DNA of 64,000 bases from Sulfurospirillum sp001602955 (GCA_001602955.1 LVAC01000002.1:124001-188000); one strand, 5' to 3'; shown: positions 17,873 through 25,970, counted from the stretch's first letter. The notes: a model not told the origin generated them from the sequence alone. Numbers and translations: made by a program.

Positions 17873-18512
17873 TCGTTTTTTAGACTTGGAAAAACGGTGC
17901 GCTAAGCTCCGAAAAAAACGTACGATGAAAATTTTAAGCCTTTGTTTAGGGCTCTTTTGCCTTAGTGCGGCGGTTGTTTATGCGTATCGTCCCGCTTGGT
18001 TCGGCATTCAACACAAGGGCGAGGCACCGATCGTTGCACCGATGGTAACTAAGCCCGCTGAGACGATTCCCACTCCCGTTTCCGTACCGCCGATTGAAGC
18101 AGCACCTTTGAATGAGGTTGCCAAACCCAAAGCCAAAGAGGTCCTTTTTTTAGGCGTTAGCGGTCTGCACTCTAAAGCCTCTTTACCCGAAAAAGAGTCC
18201 GAAGAAGCTTTACGTGCTTTACAAGAAGAGCGCAAGCTCATCGAAGCTTTTTCCAAAGAACCTGATTTTAAAAATGCGTACGCTTTAGCGGAGTTTTATT
18301 TTCATCTTCGAGCCTATCAAGAGACGATTCTTTGGGCACAAAAAGCAAGCACGTACGATACCCATTCGCCGTTGCCTCGTCTTTTGTACGCCAAAGCAAA
18401 ATTTCATCTTGGCTATCCGCAAGAAGCTATAAGCTCTTTAGAATTATTTTTAAGCTATATTAAATCTCCCGAAGTTGAAGCACTTCTCACTTTTTACAAA
18501 GGACAGCAATGA
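17862..18512 (+). CDS. Bitopic membrane protein with TPR-like C-terminus (MshN-like)
   Basis: A 216-aa protein with a basic cytoplasmic start, one membrane helix (about residues 23-42, KILSLCLGLFCLSAAVVYAY), a Pro/Ala-rich periplasmic linker (about 52-85) and a helical repeat region with FKNAYALAEFYFHLRAYQETILWAQKAS and LLYAKAKFHLGYPQEAISSLELFL, which reads as tetratricopeptide repeats. This layout resembles MshN of MSHA pilus loci and the small protein beside CtsP in Campylobacter. It is translationally coupled on both sides (11-bp overlap; ATGA). Confidence 0.6.
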   Translation: MTPNRFLDLEKRCAKLRKKRTMKILSLCLGLFCLSAAVVYAYRPAWFGIQHKGEAPIVAPMVTKPAETIPTPVSVPPIEAAPLNEVAKPKAKEVLFLGVSGLHSKASLPEKESEEALRALQEERKLIEAFSKEPDFKNAYALAEFYFHLRAYQETILWAQKASTYDTHSPLPRLLYAKAKFHLGYPQEAISSLELFLSYIKSPEVEALLTFYKGQQ

Positions 18513-19048
18513 AAATTTTAGTTGTATGGTTTGGACTTTTGTTGACGATGTCTTACGCTTATACGTATAAAGAGCTTACCCGCGATTATGAGGCAAAAAA
18601 TTACGATAAAGTCTGTAACGACGCCGCTTCTCAAAGTTATTTGAAAAATGAGAAAAACGAGCAAATTTTGGTAATGATCGGAGATGCGTGCGCCAAAACC
18701 GATTCGATTAATCCGTTAGGCAATATCTCAAAAAACCTTATCAGCACGAAAGAGTACCGTGAAAGCGGTTCGTATTTTGCGACGCTGCTGCTTCAAAAAA
18801 AGCTTATCTATCAATTTATGCACGATGCGATCAACCTTAAAGAGTTAACCTTACCGCGAACCGATCATGTGCTCTCACGCGTGTTTGAACAGCTTTCAAA
18901 AGGCAATTACAAAGAAGGTTCCAACGGCATCGAAATTACGACCGATACGATGGACTATCTGTTGTGGCTTTCCAAAGACGAGCCGAAAAAAGTCTATATC
19001 GATGAGCATAAAGACGGAAAATTGGTTCAACGTCACTGGTATTTGTAA
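18509..19048 (+). CDS. Secreted hypothetical protein
   Basis: A 179-aa protein with a signal peptide (KILVVWFGLLLTMSYAYT) and a helical body containing two cysteines (VCNDAAS and DACAKTD) that could form a disulfide. No family recognised. Its start overlaps the stop of the TPR gene as ATGA, so it belongs to the same operon as the FliL-like and MshM-like genes and probably acts in the same envelope system. Confidence 0.6.
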   Translation: MKILVVWFGLLLTMSYAYTYKELTRDYEAKNYDKVCNDAASQSYLKNEKNEQILVMIGDACAKTDSINPLGNISKNLISTKEYRESGSYFATLLLQKKLIYQFMHDAINLKELTLPRTDHVLSRVFEQLSKGNYKEGSNGIEITTDTMDYLLWLSKDEPKKVYIDEHKDGKLVQRHWYL

Positions 19049-19116
19049 ACGTTTTTACCTAGATTTTGGGTGAGTTGGACTACAATTTCGCCTCAAATGT
19101 TTTTTCTAGGAATACC

Positions 19117-21147
19117 ATGCCTCTAAGCCGTTTAAATCCCGAACAAAAAAGTGCCGCAACCGCACCGTTAGGGTACAATCTTATTATCGCAAGTGCCGGA
19201 ACGGGCAAAACGTCTACGATCGTGGCACGTTTAGCCTACTTGCTCGGACGAGGCATCGCCCCTTCTCAAATACTGCTTTTAACGTTTACCAACAAAGCCG
19301 CCGCCGAGATGATCGAGCGCGTGGGCGTTTTTTTTAACACGTCGATTACCTCTCAAATCGAATCGGGAACCTTTCATGCGGTTAGTTATCGTCTGCTCAA
19401 AAAAATGGGCTACAACATCGTTTTAAAACAGCCTAAAGACCTGAAAATTTTACTCAAAACCATTGTGGAACGAAGACGGTTCGATCATATCGAATCAGGC
19501 GTCAAAGCTTACAGCGCGGGTTATCTATACGATCTTTTTTCGCTCTATCAAAACAGTACCGTGACGCAAAGCTTTACCGAATGGTTGGCGGAAAACGACA
19601 GTGAACACGGCGTTTTTTTTGACATTTACGAAGATATTTTTGAAGAGTTTAAAGCGCTCAAACACGAATTCGGATACGTGGATTTTAACGATTTGTTGAT
19701 TTTGATGCGCGAAGCGTTGACGAAAAACGATCTGATCGGTTTTGAGGAAGTCTTAATCGACGAGTACCAAGACACGAACACCTTACAAGGCTCTTTGATC
19801 GACGCGTTTCGTTCCAAGTCGCTTTTTTGCGTAGGAGATTACGATCAGAGTATTTACGCCTTTAACGGGGCCAACATCGACATCATCGGCTCTTTTGCCA
19901 CGCGCTATCCCAATGCCAATGTTTTTACGCTCAATAAAAATTACCGATCATCTCATAAAATTCTCTCCTTAGCCAATCGCGTCATCGAACAAAATCCAAG
20001 GCTCTACGAAAAGCACTTGGAAGTCACGCGCGAAGGAGCGTTTGAAGCACCGCAACTGCTGATTTACGATGAGTTGTTCGCTCAATACCATTCCATCGCT
20101 TCGTTGATTCGCAATTCCGCCAATCCGCCGCAGGAAATTGCCGTTATTTTCCGCAATAACTCTACCGCGGACGGCATTGAGGCAACGCTACGAGAACAAG
20201 GCATTGCCTGTAAGCGAAAAGGAGGCATCAGCTTTTTTGACGCGGCTGAAGTCAAGGCGATGTTAGACCTTGTGGGCGTCGTGGTCAACCCCAAAGATAT
20301 GATGGCGTTTATTCATACGTTTGAGTATGCTAGAGGCGTGGGGAGTTCTCTTTCGAAAGAACTGTTTGACGCCCTTTTTAAATTGGGCGAGGGCAATATT
20401 TACGAAGGGTTTTTTCATCCCAAATCCGGTGTCGAAGACCTGTTTAAAAAACGTCCCAAGAACCATCAGTTAGGGCTTTTTGATGAGATTTACGATTTGG
20501 GGAGCGTGAGCCGTTTTTACAATTTGGGTTTTGAAGAGTTATTTTTATCCAGTCCGATTTTAAAGCACCCGCGTTTGAGCGTTGATGGGGCGAAGTTTTT
20601 ATACCAATTTTACAAATTTATGAAACATGCCACGCGCATTAAAACGCCGCAAAGTCTCATCAATCACGTTTTAAGCTCCGAAGTATTCAGCGCGATCGCC
20701 GAAACTTTGGCACTTAAACGTTCGATTAAAAAAGACGGCAGTGTCGATGAAAAACAAAAAACCGAAGCACGCTCACGCATCTTTCGCAAAGGGCACCTGC
20801 TCAAAGACCTTTCAAGTTCGTACGCTTCGAGCGAGCGTTTTTTAAATGCCTTAACGTTAGGAAGCAACGAAATGAGCGAAGGCGAGGGGGTCAATTTGCT
20901 GAGCATTCATGCGAGCAAAGGGCTGGAGTTTAAAGAAGTCTACGTCATCGACCTCATGGACGGACGTTTCCCCAATCGAAAGTTGATGCAAAAGGGTGGA
21001 AGTTTGGAAGAAGAGCGTCGCCTTTTTTACGTAGCGACCACACGGGCCAAAGATACGCTTTATCTTTCGTACGCCAAGTACGACAAAATCAAAAAGATCA
21101 GCTATACCCATTCGCCGTTTTTAGTTGAAGCGGGAATGGTACATTAA
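19117..21147 (+). CDS. UvrD/PcrA/Rep-like ATP-dependent DNA helicase
   Basis: Superfamily 1A 3'-5' helicase (676 aa) with the full motif set: Q-motif LNPEQKSAA, Walker A IIASAGTGKTSTI, motif Ia LLLTFTNKAAAEM, motif II DEYQDTN, motif III GDYDQSIYAFNGA, motif IV NYRSSHKIL, motif V LLSIHASKGLEFKEVYV and motif VI FYVATTRAKDTLYLSYA. Such enzymes act in mismatch or excision repair and at blocked forks. The ATG at 19117 (TAGGAATACC before it) is preferred over the in-frame TTG at 19066, whose extra residues do not match the family. Confidence 0.92.
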   Translation: MPLSRLNPEQKSAATAPLGYNLIIASAGTGKTSTIVARLAYLLGRGIAPSQILLLTFTNKAAAEMIERVGVFFNTSITSQIESGTFHAVSYRLLKKMGYNIVLKQPKDLKILLKTIVERRRFDHIESGVKAYSAGYLYDLFSLYQNSTVTQSFTEWLAENDSEHGVFFDIYEDIFEEFKALKHEFGYVDFNDLLILMREALTKNDLIGFEEVLIDEYQDTNTLQGSLIDAFRSKSLFCVGDYDQSIYAFNGANIDIIGSFATRYPNANVFTLNKNYRSSHKILSLANRVIEQNPRLYEKHLEVTREGAFEAPQLLIYDELFAQYHSIASLIRNSANPPQEIAVIFRNNSTADGIEATLREQGIACKRKGGISFFDAAEVKAMLDLVGVVVNPKDMMAFIHTFEYARGVGSSLSKELFDALFKLGEGNIYEGFFHPKSGVEDLFKKRPKNHQLGLFDEIYDLGSVSRFYNLGFEELFLSSPILKHPRLSVDGAKFLYQFYKFMKHATRIKTPQSLINHVLSSEVFSAIAETLALKRSIKKDGSVDEKQKTEARSRIFRKGHLLKDLSSSYASSERFLNALTLGSNEMSEGEGVNLLSIHASKGLEFKEVYVIDLMDGRFPNRKLMQKGGSLEEERRLFYVATTRAKDTLYLSYAKYDKIKKISYTHSPFLVEAGMVH

Positions 21148-21208
21148 GTTTTAAAGTCGTCTCTTACTTTAAACAGATAAAATAACTCCTAAAAATAGAG
21201 GAGTTATA

Positions 21209-21601
21209 ATGCGTAAAATCGGTCTCTTTTTAATCTTTCTGAGTTCATTTCTTTTTGCAGATTTGCGAAACGTTGAAGTCGACGAAGCCGTCGTCAAAAG
21301 CGGTATAACGGTCGTGGATATTCGCACCAAACCCGAGTGGGCTGATACGGGTGTTGTGAAAGGTGCGGTTTTGTTGACGTTCTTTGACGAGCAAGGACGC
21401 TACGACGTCGATGCATTTTTAAAAGAACTTGACAAACATGTTAGCAAAGACAAAGAGTTTGCTTTGATATGCCGTACGGGAAGCCGAACTTCCGCCGTTT
21501 CGGATTTGCTTTCCAAACAAGGTTACAAAGTCGTAAATCTACGCGGCGGCATGAAATTACTCCTTCAAAAAGGCTACGTACCCACGCCCTACAATCCTTA
21601 G
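21209..21601 (+). CDS. Periplasmic rhodanese-like protein
   Basis: A 130-aa single rhodanese domain behind a signal peptide (RKIGLFLIFLSSFLFAD). The active-site loop is ALICRTGSRTSA with the catalytic cysteine, followed by GYKVVNLRGGM. Periplasmic rhodaneses carry sulfane sulfur; in sulfur-respiring relatives they may feed polysulfide metabolism, but nothing in this locus proves that role. A YyaL-family gene starts 10 nt downstream. Confidence 0.87.
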   Translation: MRKIGLFLIFLSSFLFADLRNVEVDEAVVKSGITVVDIRTKPEWADTGVVKGAVLLTFFDEQGRYDVDAFLKELDKHVSKDKEFALICRTGSRTSAVSDLLSKQGYKVVNLRGGMKLLLQKGYVPTPYNP

Positions 21602-21610
21602 GAGTCTAAA

Positions 21611-23347
21611 ATGCACACGAACGAGCTGATACACGAGGATTCTCCTTATCTATTGCAACATGCGCACAATCCTGTGAATTGGATGGCATGGAGCGATAAA
21701 GCCCTTACCAAAGCCAAAGAGGAAAACAAACTGATCTTTCTTTCCATCGGGTACAGTACCTGTCATTGGTGTCATGTGATGGAGCGCGAAACGTTTGAGG
21801 ATGAACTCAGTGCAAAAGTGCTCAACGATGCATATGTGAGCATCAAGGTCGATCGCGAAGAGATGCCCGACCTTGATAAATACTACCAAGACGTGCATTA
21901 TCTTCTTACTCAACGCGCGGGTGGTTGGCCACTGAGTATCATTATGACTCCACAGCAACAAGTGATTTTTGCAGGAACGTATCTGCCGCCGCAAAGTGCT
22001 CAGGGGCGTATGGGGTTTAGGGAGCTTACGAGTTTTATCAAAGGCAAGTTTGATGATGCGTACGAAGAGGTGCAAAAAAGTGCCGTAAGCATTGAAGCGG
22101 CGATCAAGCAGTATGAGCGCAGTTTTGAGCAAAAAGAACACATTGATGCAGGCACGGTACTAGAAACATTTGTGAGCAAGGTGAAAACGAGCTACGATGA
22201 TGTTTCCAAAGGTGTGGGAAGTGCGCCAAAATTCCCCCATGCGTCGACGTGGAATGCATTGTTAGATATTTATCAAAAAACGGGCAATCTTGAAGCGCTT
22301 TACATGAGTGAAGATGCGCTTATGGCGATGGCACGAGGAGGCATTAACGATCAAATCGAGGGTGGTTTTTACCGTTACAGTGTCGATGAAGCTTGGGTGA
22401 TTCCCCATTTTGAAAAGATGCTTTATACCAATGCCGAACTCATCGAAGTCTATGCCAAAGTGTTTAAAATCACGCAAAAACCGTACTTTCATGAGGTTAT
22501 CGACACAACCATCAAAGCGATGGACGAGCGGTTTTTAAAAGAGGGACTTTACCTTAGTGCGAGTGATGCGGACAGTGAAGGCGAAGAGGGCAAATACTTT
22601 GTATTTGGCTACGCTAATGTCAAAGAGGCACTTTTAAAAGGTGGGCTGAATGAAATAGAAACGAAAGCCGTGATGGACTATTTTGGCATTACAAAATTTG
22701 GGAATTTTGAACATCAAACCACCAATCCAACGCTTACATGTAACGAAAAACCTGCACGTCTGAATGAAGCGATAGAGCTTTTAAAAGAGGAACGTCAAAA
22801 AGTAGCGTATCCGTTTATCGACACCAAAATTTTGACCGCGTGGAATGCGCTGATGGTCACAGCACTCTTTGAGGCGGACAAGATTGAAAAAGCAAAAAGC
22901 GTGCTTGATACACTTTTAAACTCTTTACATGTAAAAGGTGTTTTGTACCATCAGATGGTTTTAGGCGGTAGTTTGAAAGTGGAAGCCTTGTTAGAAGACT
23001 ACGCTTTTGTGATCGAAGCGTTACTCCGAGCTTACGCACACAGCAATGAAGCGCACTATTTGGAACTGGCAAAGAAGCTAAGCCATGAAGCAGAGCAAAA
23101 ATTCTACAAAGAAGGTACGTGGTATCTCTCCGATAAAGCGTTTCGTGCCAAAGCCGTCTTGGAAGACAATAGCTACAAAAGCCCGCTTTCAACGATGATT
23201 AAAAATCTTTTTGAATTGGCGAAGATTGAAGATGACACAGCACAATTGATTCGTGCGAAAGATATGTTGGAAAGTTTTGGCTCAGGTATTCAAAAATATG
23301 CTCACGCTTATCCCGAAGCGGTGATGGCAGTGACACTTTACATGTAA
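21611..23347 (+). CDS. YyaL/DUF255 thioredoxin-domain protein, C-terminally shortened
   Basis: A 578-aa protein. The N-terminal thioredoxin-like domain (DUF255) has the family signature IHEDSPYLLQHAHNPVNW and the Cys pair in STCHWCHVME; the rest is an alpha-barrel resembling GlcNAc epimerase-type folds (PHFEKMLYTNAELIEVY, DNSYKSPLSTMIKNLFEL). Function is uncertain. Members I know run to about 650-700 aa. Here the frame ends right after HAYPEAVMAVTLYM, and the last base of the stop codon (23347) is the first base of the left inverted repeat of the attC element. Insertion may therefore have truncated the gene. Three ACATGT palindromes lie at its 3' end. Confidence 0.85.
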   Translation: MHTNELIHEDSPYLLQHAHNPVNWMAWSDKALTKAKEENKLIFLSIGYSTCHWCHVMERETFEDELSAKVLNDAYVSIKVDREEMPDLDKYYQDVHYLLTQRAGGWPLSIIMTPQQQVIFAGTYLPPQSAQGRMGFRELTSFIKGKFDDAYEEVQKSAVSIEAAIKQYERSFEQKEHIDAGTVLETFVSKVKTSYDDVSKGVGSAPKFPHASTWNALLDIYQKTGNLEALYMSEDALMAMARGGINDQIEGGFYRYSVDEAWVIPHFEKMLYTNAELIEVYAKVFKITQKPYFHEVIDTTIKAMDERFLKEGLYLSASDADSEGEEGKYFVFGYANVKEALLKGGLNEIETKAVMDYFGITKFGNFEHQTTNPTLTCNEKPARLNEAIELLKEERQKVAYPFIDTKILTAWNALMVTALFEADKIEKAKSVLDTLLNSLHVKGVLYHQMVLGGSLKVEALLEDYAFVIEALLRAYAHSNEAHYLELAKKLSHEAEQKFYKEGTWYLSDKAFRAKAVLEDNSYKSPLSTMIKNLFELAKIEDDTAQLIRAKDMLESFGSGIQKYAHAYPEAVMAVTLYM

Positions 23348-23367
23348 AAAGTTAAAAGTTTAGCCCT
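23347..23367 (+). repeat. Left 21-bp terminal inverted repeat
   Basis: Begins AAAAGTTAAAAG and ends TTTAGCCCT; it is the exact reverse complement of 23847-23867. It starts at the last base of the YyaL stop codon. Confidence 0.8.
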
Positions 23368-23370
23368 TTA

Positions 23371-23390
23371 TCTGCAAGGATTTGTTAGAC
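23371..23390 (-). other. Truncated second attC (R'' half)
   Basis: On the minus strand GTCTAAC lies 14 nt after the cassette gene stop, followed by AAATCCTTGCAGA. Apart from two mismatches this matches the first part of the complete attC at 23825 (TCTAACAAATC-N-TTG-N-AGA). The sequence then diverges into the terminal repeat and no partner GTTRRRY box follows. Confidence 0.6.
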
Positions 23391-23404
23391 CATTCTTCAC
23401 ATAT

Positions 23405-23740
23405 TTACTTCATTTTATCAAGATATTTTGTTAATATTATAATAAGTGCCAAACTTAATAAAACACCATAAAAATTTAATGTACCTACAACTTTTAATTG
23501 TATTAAGAAAGAAATTGGTGCATATATTATATATAAATATACTGCAAATTTTCGCATCATCAATAATCCGATTGCTGTAATTAAACTTAATATTGTAACT
23601 AAAATTGAAAAATTATAATACCAAACAATATAATTTTGAGTTTCTTTTTCAGCAAAAATATTATCCATGCTAATAATAAATGCCAAAATAAAGAAAATTG
23701 CAATTAATGTAACTATTAGTGGTCTTTTTGTTTCATTCAT
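23405..23740 (-). CDS. Small hydrophobic membrane protein of the cassette
   Basis: A 111-aa protein with about three to four membrane helices (PLIVTLIAIFFILAFIIS, FSILVTILSLITAIGLLMM, FAVYLYIIYAPISFLI, YGVLLSLALIIIL). No family recognised. The ATG at 23740 has AGGAC about 8 nt upstream and starts 17 nt after the attC core, as is usual for integron cassettes. Codon use is extremely A/T-ending, unlike any neighbour, so the gene is almost certainly foreign. Confidence 0.7.
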   Translation of the reverse strand: MNETKRPLIVTLIAIFFILAFIISMDNIFAEKETQNYIVWYYNFSILVTILSLITAIGLLMMRKFAVYLYIIYAPISFLIQLKVVGTLNFYGVLLSLALIIILTKYLDKMK

Positions 23741-23756
23741 TATTTTATGTCCTATT

Positions 23757-23825
23757 GTCTAACGTTTGAGTTGAGAAATATTTGAGCCACAGGGTCAAAT
23801 ATTTCTCTCCAATGATTTGTTAGAG
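23757..23825 (-). other. attC-like recombination site (69 bp)
   Basis: The outer boxes are TCTAAC (after C at 23825) and GTTAGAC at 23763-23757, fitting the R''/R' core boxes. A perfect 13-bp inner stem GAGAAATATTTGA / TCAAATATTTCTC (23773-23785 and 23795-23807) surrounds a 9-nt loop. On the minus strand the flanks AAATCATTG and AACTCAAAC closely resemble those of class 1 cassette attC sites such as the aadA type. The G^TTAGAC cut point would place the cassette gene immediately downstream. Confidence 0.75.
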
Positions 23826-23846
23826 AAACTTTAAAAGATATAAGGG

Positions 23847-23867
23847 AGGGCTAAACTTTTAACTTTT
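23847..23867 (-). repeat. Right 21-bp terminal inverted repeat
   Basis: Exact reverse complement of 23347-23367; on the plus strand it starts AGGGCTAAAC and ends TTAACTTTT. Confidence 0.8.
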
Positions 23868-23922
23868 ACTATTTTATGAAAATGGAGGTTTGATGTAGCT
23901 TAGAAAGGTAAAGGGAATTCTC

Positions 23923-23955
23923 TTTTACATGTAAGGAAAATCCTTACATGTAAAA
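23923..23955 (-). terminator. Terminator hairpin downstream of htpG built from two ACATGT palindromes
   Basis: A perfect 15-bp inverted repeat, TTTTACATGTAAGGA / TCCTTACATGTAAAA, with a 3-nt loop lies 8 nt after the htpG stop. Each arm is itself centred on TACATGTA. It probably ends htpG transcription, though the T-run after the stem is short. Confidence 0.6.
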
Positions 23956-23962
23956 CTGTTTT

Positions 23963-25834
23963 TTAAAGCGCTTTTGCGATAAAGCGGTTCAAGCGTTTGG
24001 CAAAGGCTGCGGTATCTTCGACCTTCATTCCCTCTTGAAGTTTTGCTTGGTCAAGCAACAAGAAAGCGATGTCGTTAAGCTCTAAAAGATCAGCTTTTGC
24101 GCTAAGTTTTTTGAAAATTTCATGCTCAGGGTTGATCTCTAAGATAGGCTTAACGGTTGGGAGATTGTCTTGTCCCATCTGTTTAAGCATTTGTTGCATT
24201 TGGAAGTCTGGGTCGTTTTTATCGTACACGAGGCATGAAGGAGAATCACTTAAACGACTTGAAATTTTGACATCTTTGGCATCGTCTTTGAGTATTTCTT
24301 TCATTTTTACCAAAATCTCTTTGTAGGTTTTCTCATCCTCTTCGACTTTCGCTTTGTCTTCTTTGATCTCTTCGTCGATGTCTGAGTTATTGACCGGTTT
24401 GATTGGAGTTTTATCGTATTCGCCCACCATTGGGAAGACGATGGCATCGACTTCTTCATCGAGGAGTAAGACTTCAATATCTTTGGCTTTAAACTGCTCA
24501 ATGAGCGGAGAATTACGAAGGATTCTTTCATTTTCACCCGTGATGTAGTAGATGCTTTTTTGATCTTCTTTCATGCTCTCTTTGTATTCTTTCAGGCTCA
24601 CTAAACCTTCACGTTTAGACGATTTGAATAGAACAAGCTCTAAAAGGGCTTCTTTGTTTTCCCAGTCATTGTAAAGACCTTCTTTGATGACGCGACCGAA
24701 GTTTTTGTAAAATTCGAGGTATTTTTCAGTGTCTTTTTCTTTGAGAGATTTAAGTTCGCTCAAGATTTTTTTGACCGAAGCTTTTTTAATCGCCTCTAGG
24801 ATTTTATTTTGTTGCAAAATCTCACGGCTGACGTTAAGCGGTAAGTCTTCCGCATCGATGATACCTTTAACAAAACGTAAGTATGTTGGGAGCAACTCTT
24901 TTTCATCATCGGTGATAAACACGCGTTTAACGTAGAGTTTGACACCCGGTTTATAGTCCATTCTAAACAAGTCCATTGGCGGTGTGGATGGAATGTAGAA
25001 GAGGGTGGTGTACTCAAAGGTTCCTTCTGCTTTTGTATGGCTCCAAAGAAGCGGGTCAGTGCTATCGTGAGAGATTTGTTGGTAAAAGTCTTTGTACTCT
25101 TCCGGTTTGATTTGACTTTTTGCTACCGTCCAAAGTGCGCTCGCTTTGTTGATCTGCTCATTTTTGATTTCGCTGCTTTTTTCTTTACCTTCTTCGTCAT
25201 ACTCTTTGACCTCTTTGTCCATAAAAATAGGGAATTGGATGTGGTTGGAGTATTTTTTAATGACGTTTTGAATGCGGTAAAACTCTAAAAATTCATCTTC
25301 ATCGTCTTTGAGGTAAAGGGTGATGGATGTTCCGTGGCTCTCTTTGGATGTTTCGGCAATTTCATATTCCGCGCCGGCTTCACTGCTCCACAAGTAAGCT
25401 TTTTCTTCACCGGCTTTTTTGCTTAAAACTTCGATTTTATTGGCAACCATAAAGGCTGAGTAAAAACCGACACCAAATTGACCGATGAGGCTAGAGTCTT
25501 TCTTTTTGTCGCCGCTGAGATTTTGCAAGAAGGATTTTGTACCGCTTTTAGCGATAGTTCCGAGGTTTTCGACCAAGTCCTCTTCGTTCATACCGATACC
25601 CGTATCGCTGATCGTTAGGGTTTTGGCTTCTTTATTGATCGCAATATCGATACGAGGAACGTAAGAAAGAGCCTTATATTTTTCATCGGTTAAGGTTAGG
25701 TAGTTTAGCTTGTCGAGTGCATCAGAGGCATTGGAGACAAGCTCACGCAAAAAGATCTCTTTATTCGAGTAGAGCGAGTGAATCATCAGGTCTAAAAGTT
25801 GTGTCACTTCGGTTTGAAAAGGGTGTTTTGACAT
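23963..25834 (-). CDS. htpG: Molecular chaperone HtpG (Hsp90)
   Basis: A 623-aa Hsp90 homologue. The N-terminal GHKL ATPase is clear: FLRELVSNASDALDKL with the catalytic Glu and the Asn of the nucleotide site, ISDTGIGM, GTIAKSGTKSF and GQFGVGFYSAFMVA. The middle domain (WTVAKSQIKPEEYKDFY, DLPLNVSREILQQNKIL) and C-terminal dimerisation domain are complete. It folds client proteins under stress. It follows plsC on the same strand, as in Campylobacter jejuni where htpG is near plsC. The gene lies between a plsC-side terminator and the palindrome hairpin at 23923, so it is probably its own transcription unit. The ATG is preceded by AAAGGAACTACG. Confidence 0.97.
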   Translation of the reverse strand: MSKHPFQTEVTQLLDLMIHSLYSNKEIFLRELVSNASDALDKLNYLTLTDEKYKALSYVPRIDIAINKEAKTLTISDTGIGMNEEDLVENLGTIAKSGTKSFLQNLSGDKKKDSSLIGQFGVGFYSAFMVANKIEVLSKKAGEEKAYLWSSEAGAEYEIAETSKESHGTSITLYLKDDEDEFLEFYRIQNVIKKYSNHIQFPIFMDKEVKEYDEEGKEKSSEIKNEQINKASALWTVAKSQIKPEEYKDFYQQISHDSTDPLLWSHTKAEGTFEYTTLFYIPSTPPMDLFRMDYKPGVKLYVKRVFITDDEKELLPTYLRFVKGIIDAEDLPLNVSREILQQNKILEAIKKASVKKILSELKSLKEKDTEKYLEFYKNFGRVIKEGLYNDWENKEALLELVLFKSSKREGLVSLKEYKESMKEDQKSIYYITGENERILRNSPLIEQFKAKDIEVLLLDEEVDAIVFPMVGEYDKTPIKPVNNSDIDEEIKEDKAKVEEDEKTYKEILVKMKEILKDDAKDVKISSRLSDSPSCLVYDKNDPDFQMQQMLKQMGQDNLPTVKPILEINPEHEIFKKLSAKADLLELNDIAFLLLDQAKLQEGMKVEDTAAFAKRLNRFIAKAL

Positions 25835-25868
25835 CGTAGTTCCTTTGTTAATGTATGTATTTGTTGGG

Positions 25869-25908
25869 TTTTTTCAAATACTTTTACGTTTGAAAGTATT
25901 TTGAAAAA
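25869..25908 (-). promoter_or_regulatory. Inverted repeat in the htpG promoter region
   Basis: The arms TTTTTCAAATACTTT and AAAGTATTTTGAAAAA pair with one bulged base around a short loop. On the htpG strand the proximal arm ends in TTGAAA (25877-25872), a possible -35, with TACATT (25856-25851) as a weak -10. The repeat could be an operator or a second terminator for the upstream operon; it does not match the HspR-like operators at clpB and cbpA. Confidence 0.4.
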
Positions 25909-25931
25909 TCCGAAAAACGGCGTTATTGTAG

Positions 25932-25970
25932 CAAAAAATAAAAAAAGAAAACGCCACTTTTGTGACGTTT
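25932..25970 (-). terminator. Intrinsic terminator of the ctpA-purCSQ-plsC run
   Basis: On the minus strand AAACGTCAC / GTGGCGTTT (one G-T pair) with an AAAA loop is followed by a T-rich tract. It lies directly after the plsC stop, a clear rho-independent terminator. Confidence 0.8.

Larger units (their letters stand above)
23347..23867 (-). mobile_element. 521-bp inverted-repeat element carrying a solo integron-type gene cassette
   Basis: The segment is bounded by two perfect 21-bp inverted repeats (23347-23367 and 23847-23867). Read on the minus strand it contains a complete attC-like site (23825-23757), one small gene (23740-23405) and the first ~20 nt of a second attC (23390-23371), whose continuation is missing. 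There is no integrase or transposase in the window. The interior is far more AT-rich than the flanking genes. The layout recalls integron mobilisation units, where inverted repeats flank integron parts, but the identity of the repeats is unknown and no clear target duplication is seen. Confidence 0.65.

Noticed and set aside
23868..23922. Remainder of yyaL right of the cassette element
   Set aside because: All frames stop within about 10 codons and none resembles the missing C-terminal domain.
11200..25860. A single genomic island spanning 11.2-25.9 kb
   Set aside because: Some accessory genes and the palindrome cluster lie here, but core genes (uvrD-type helicase, htpG) are interspersed and no tRNA, integrase or att site bounds the region.
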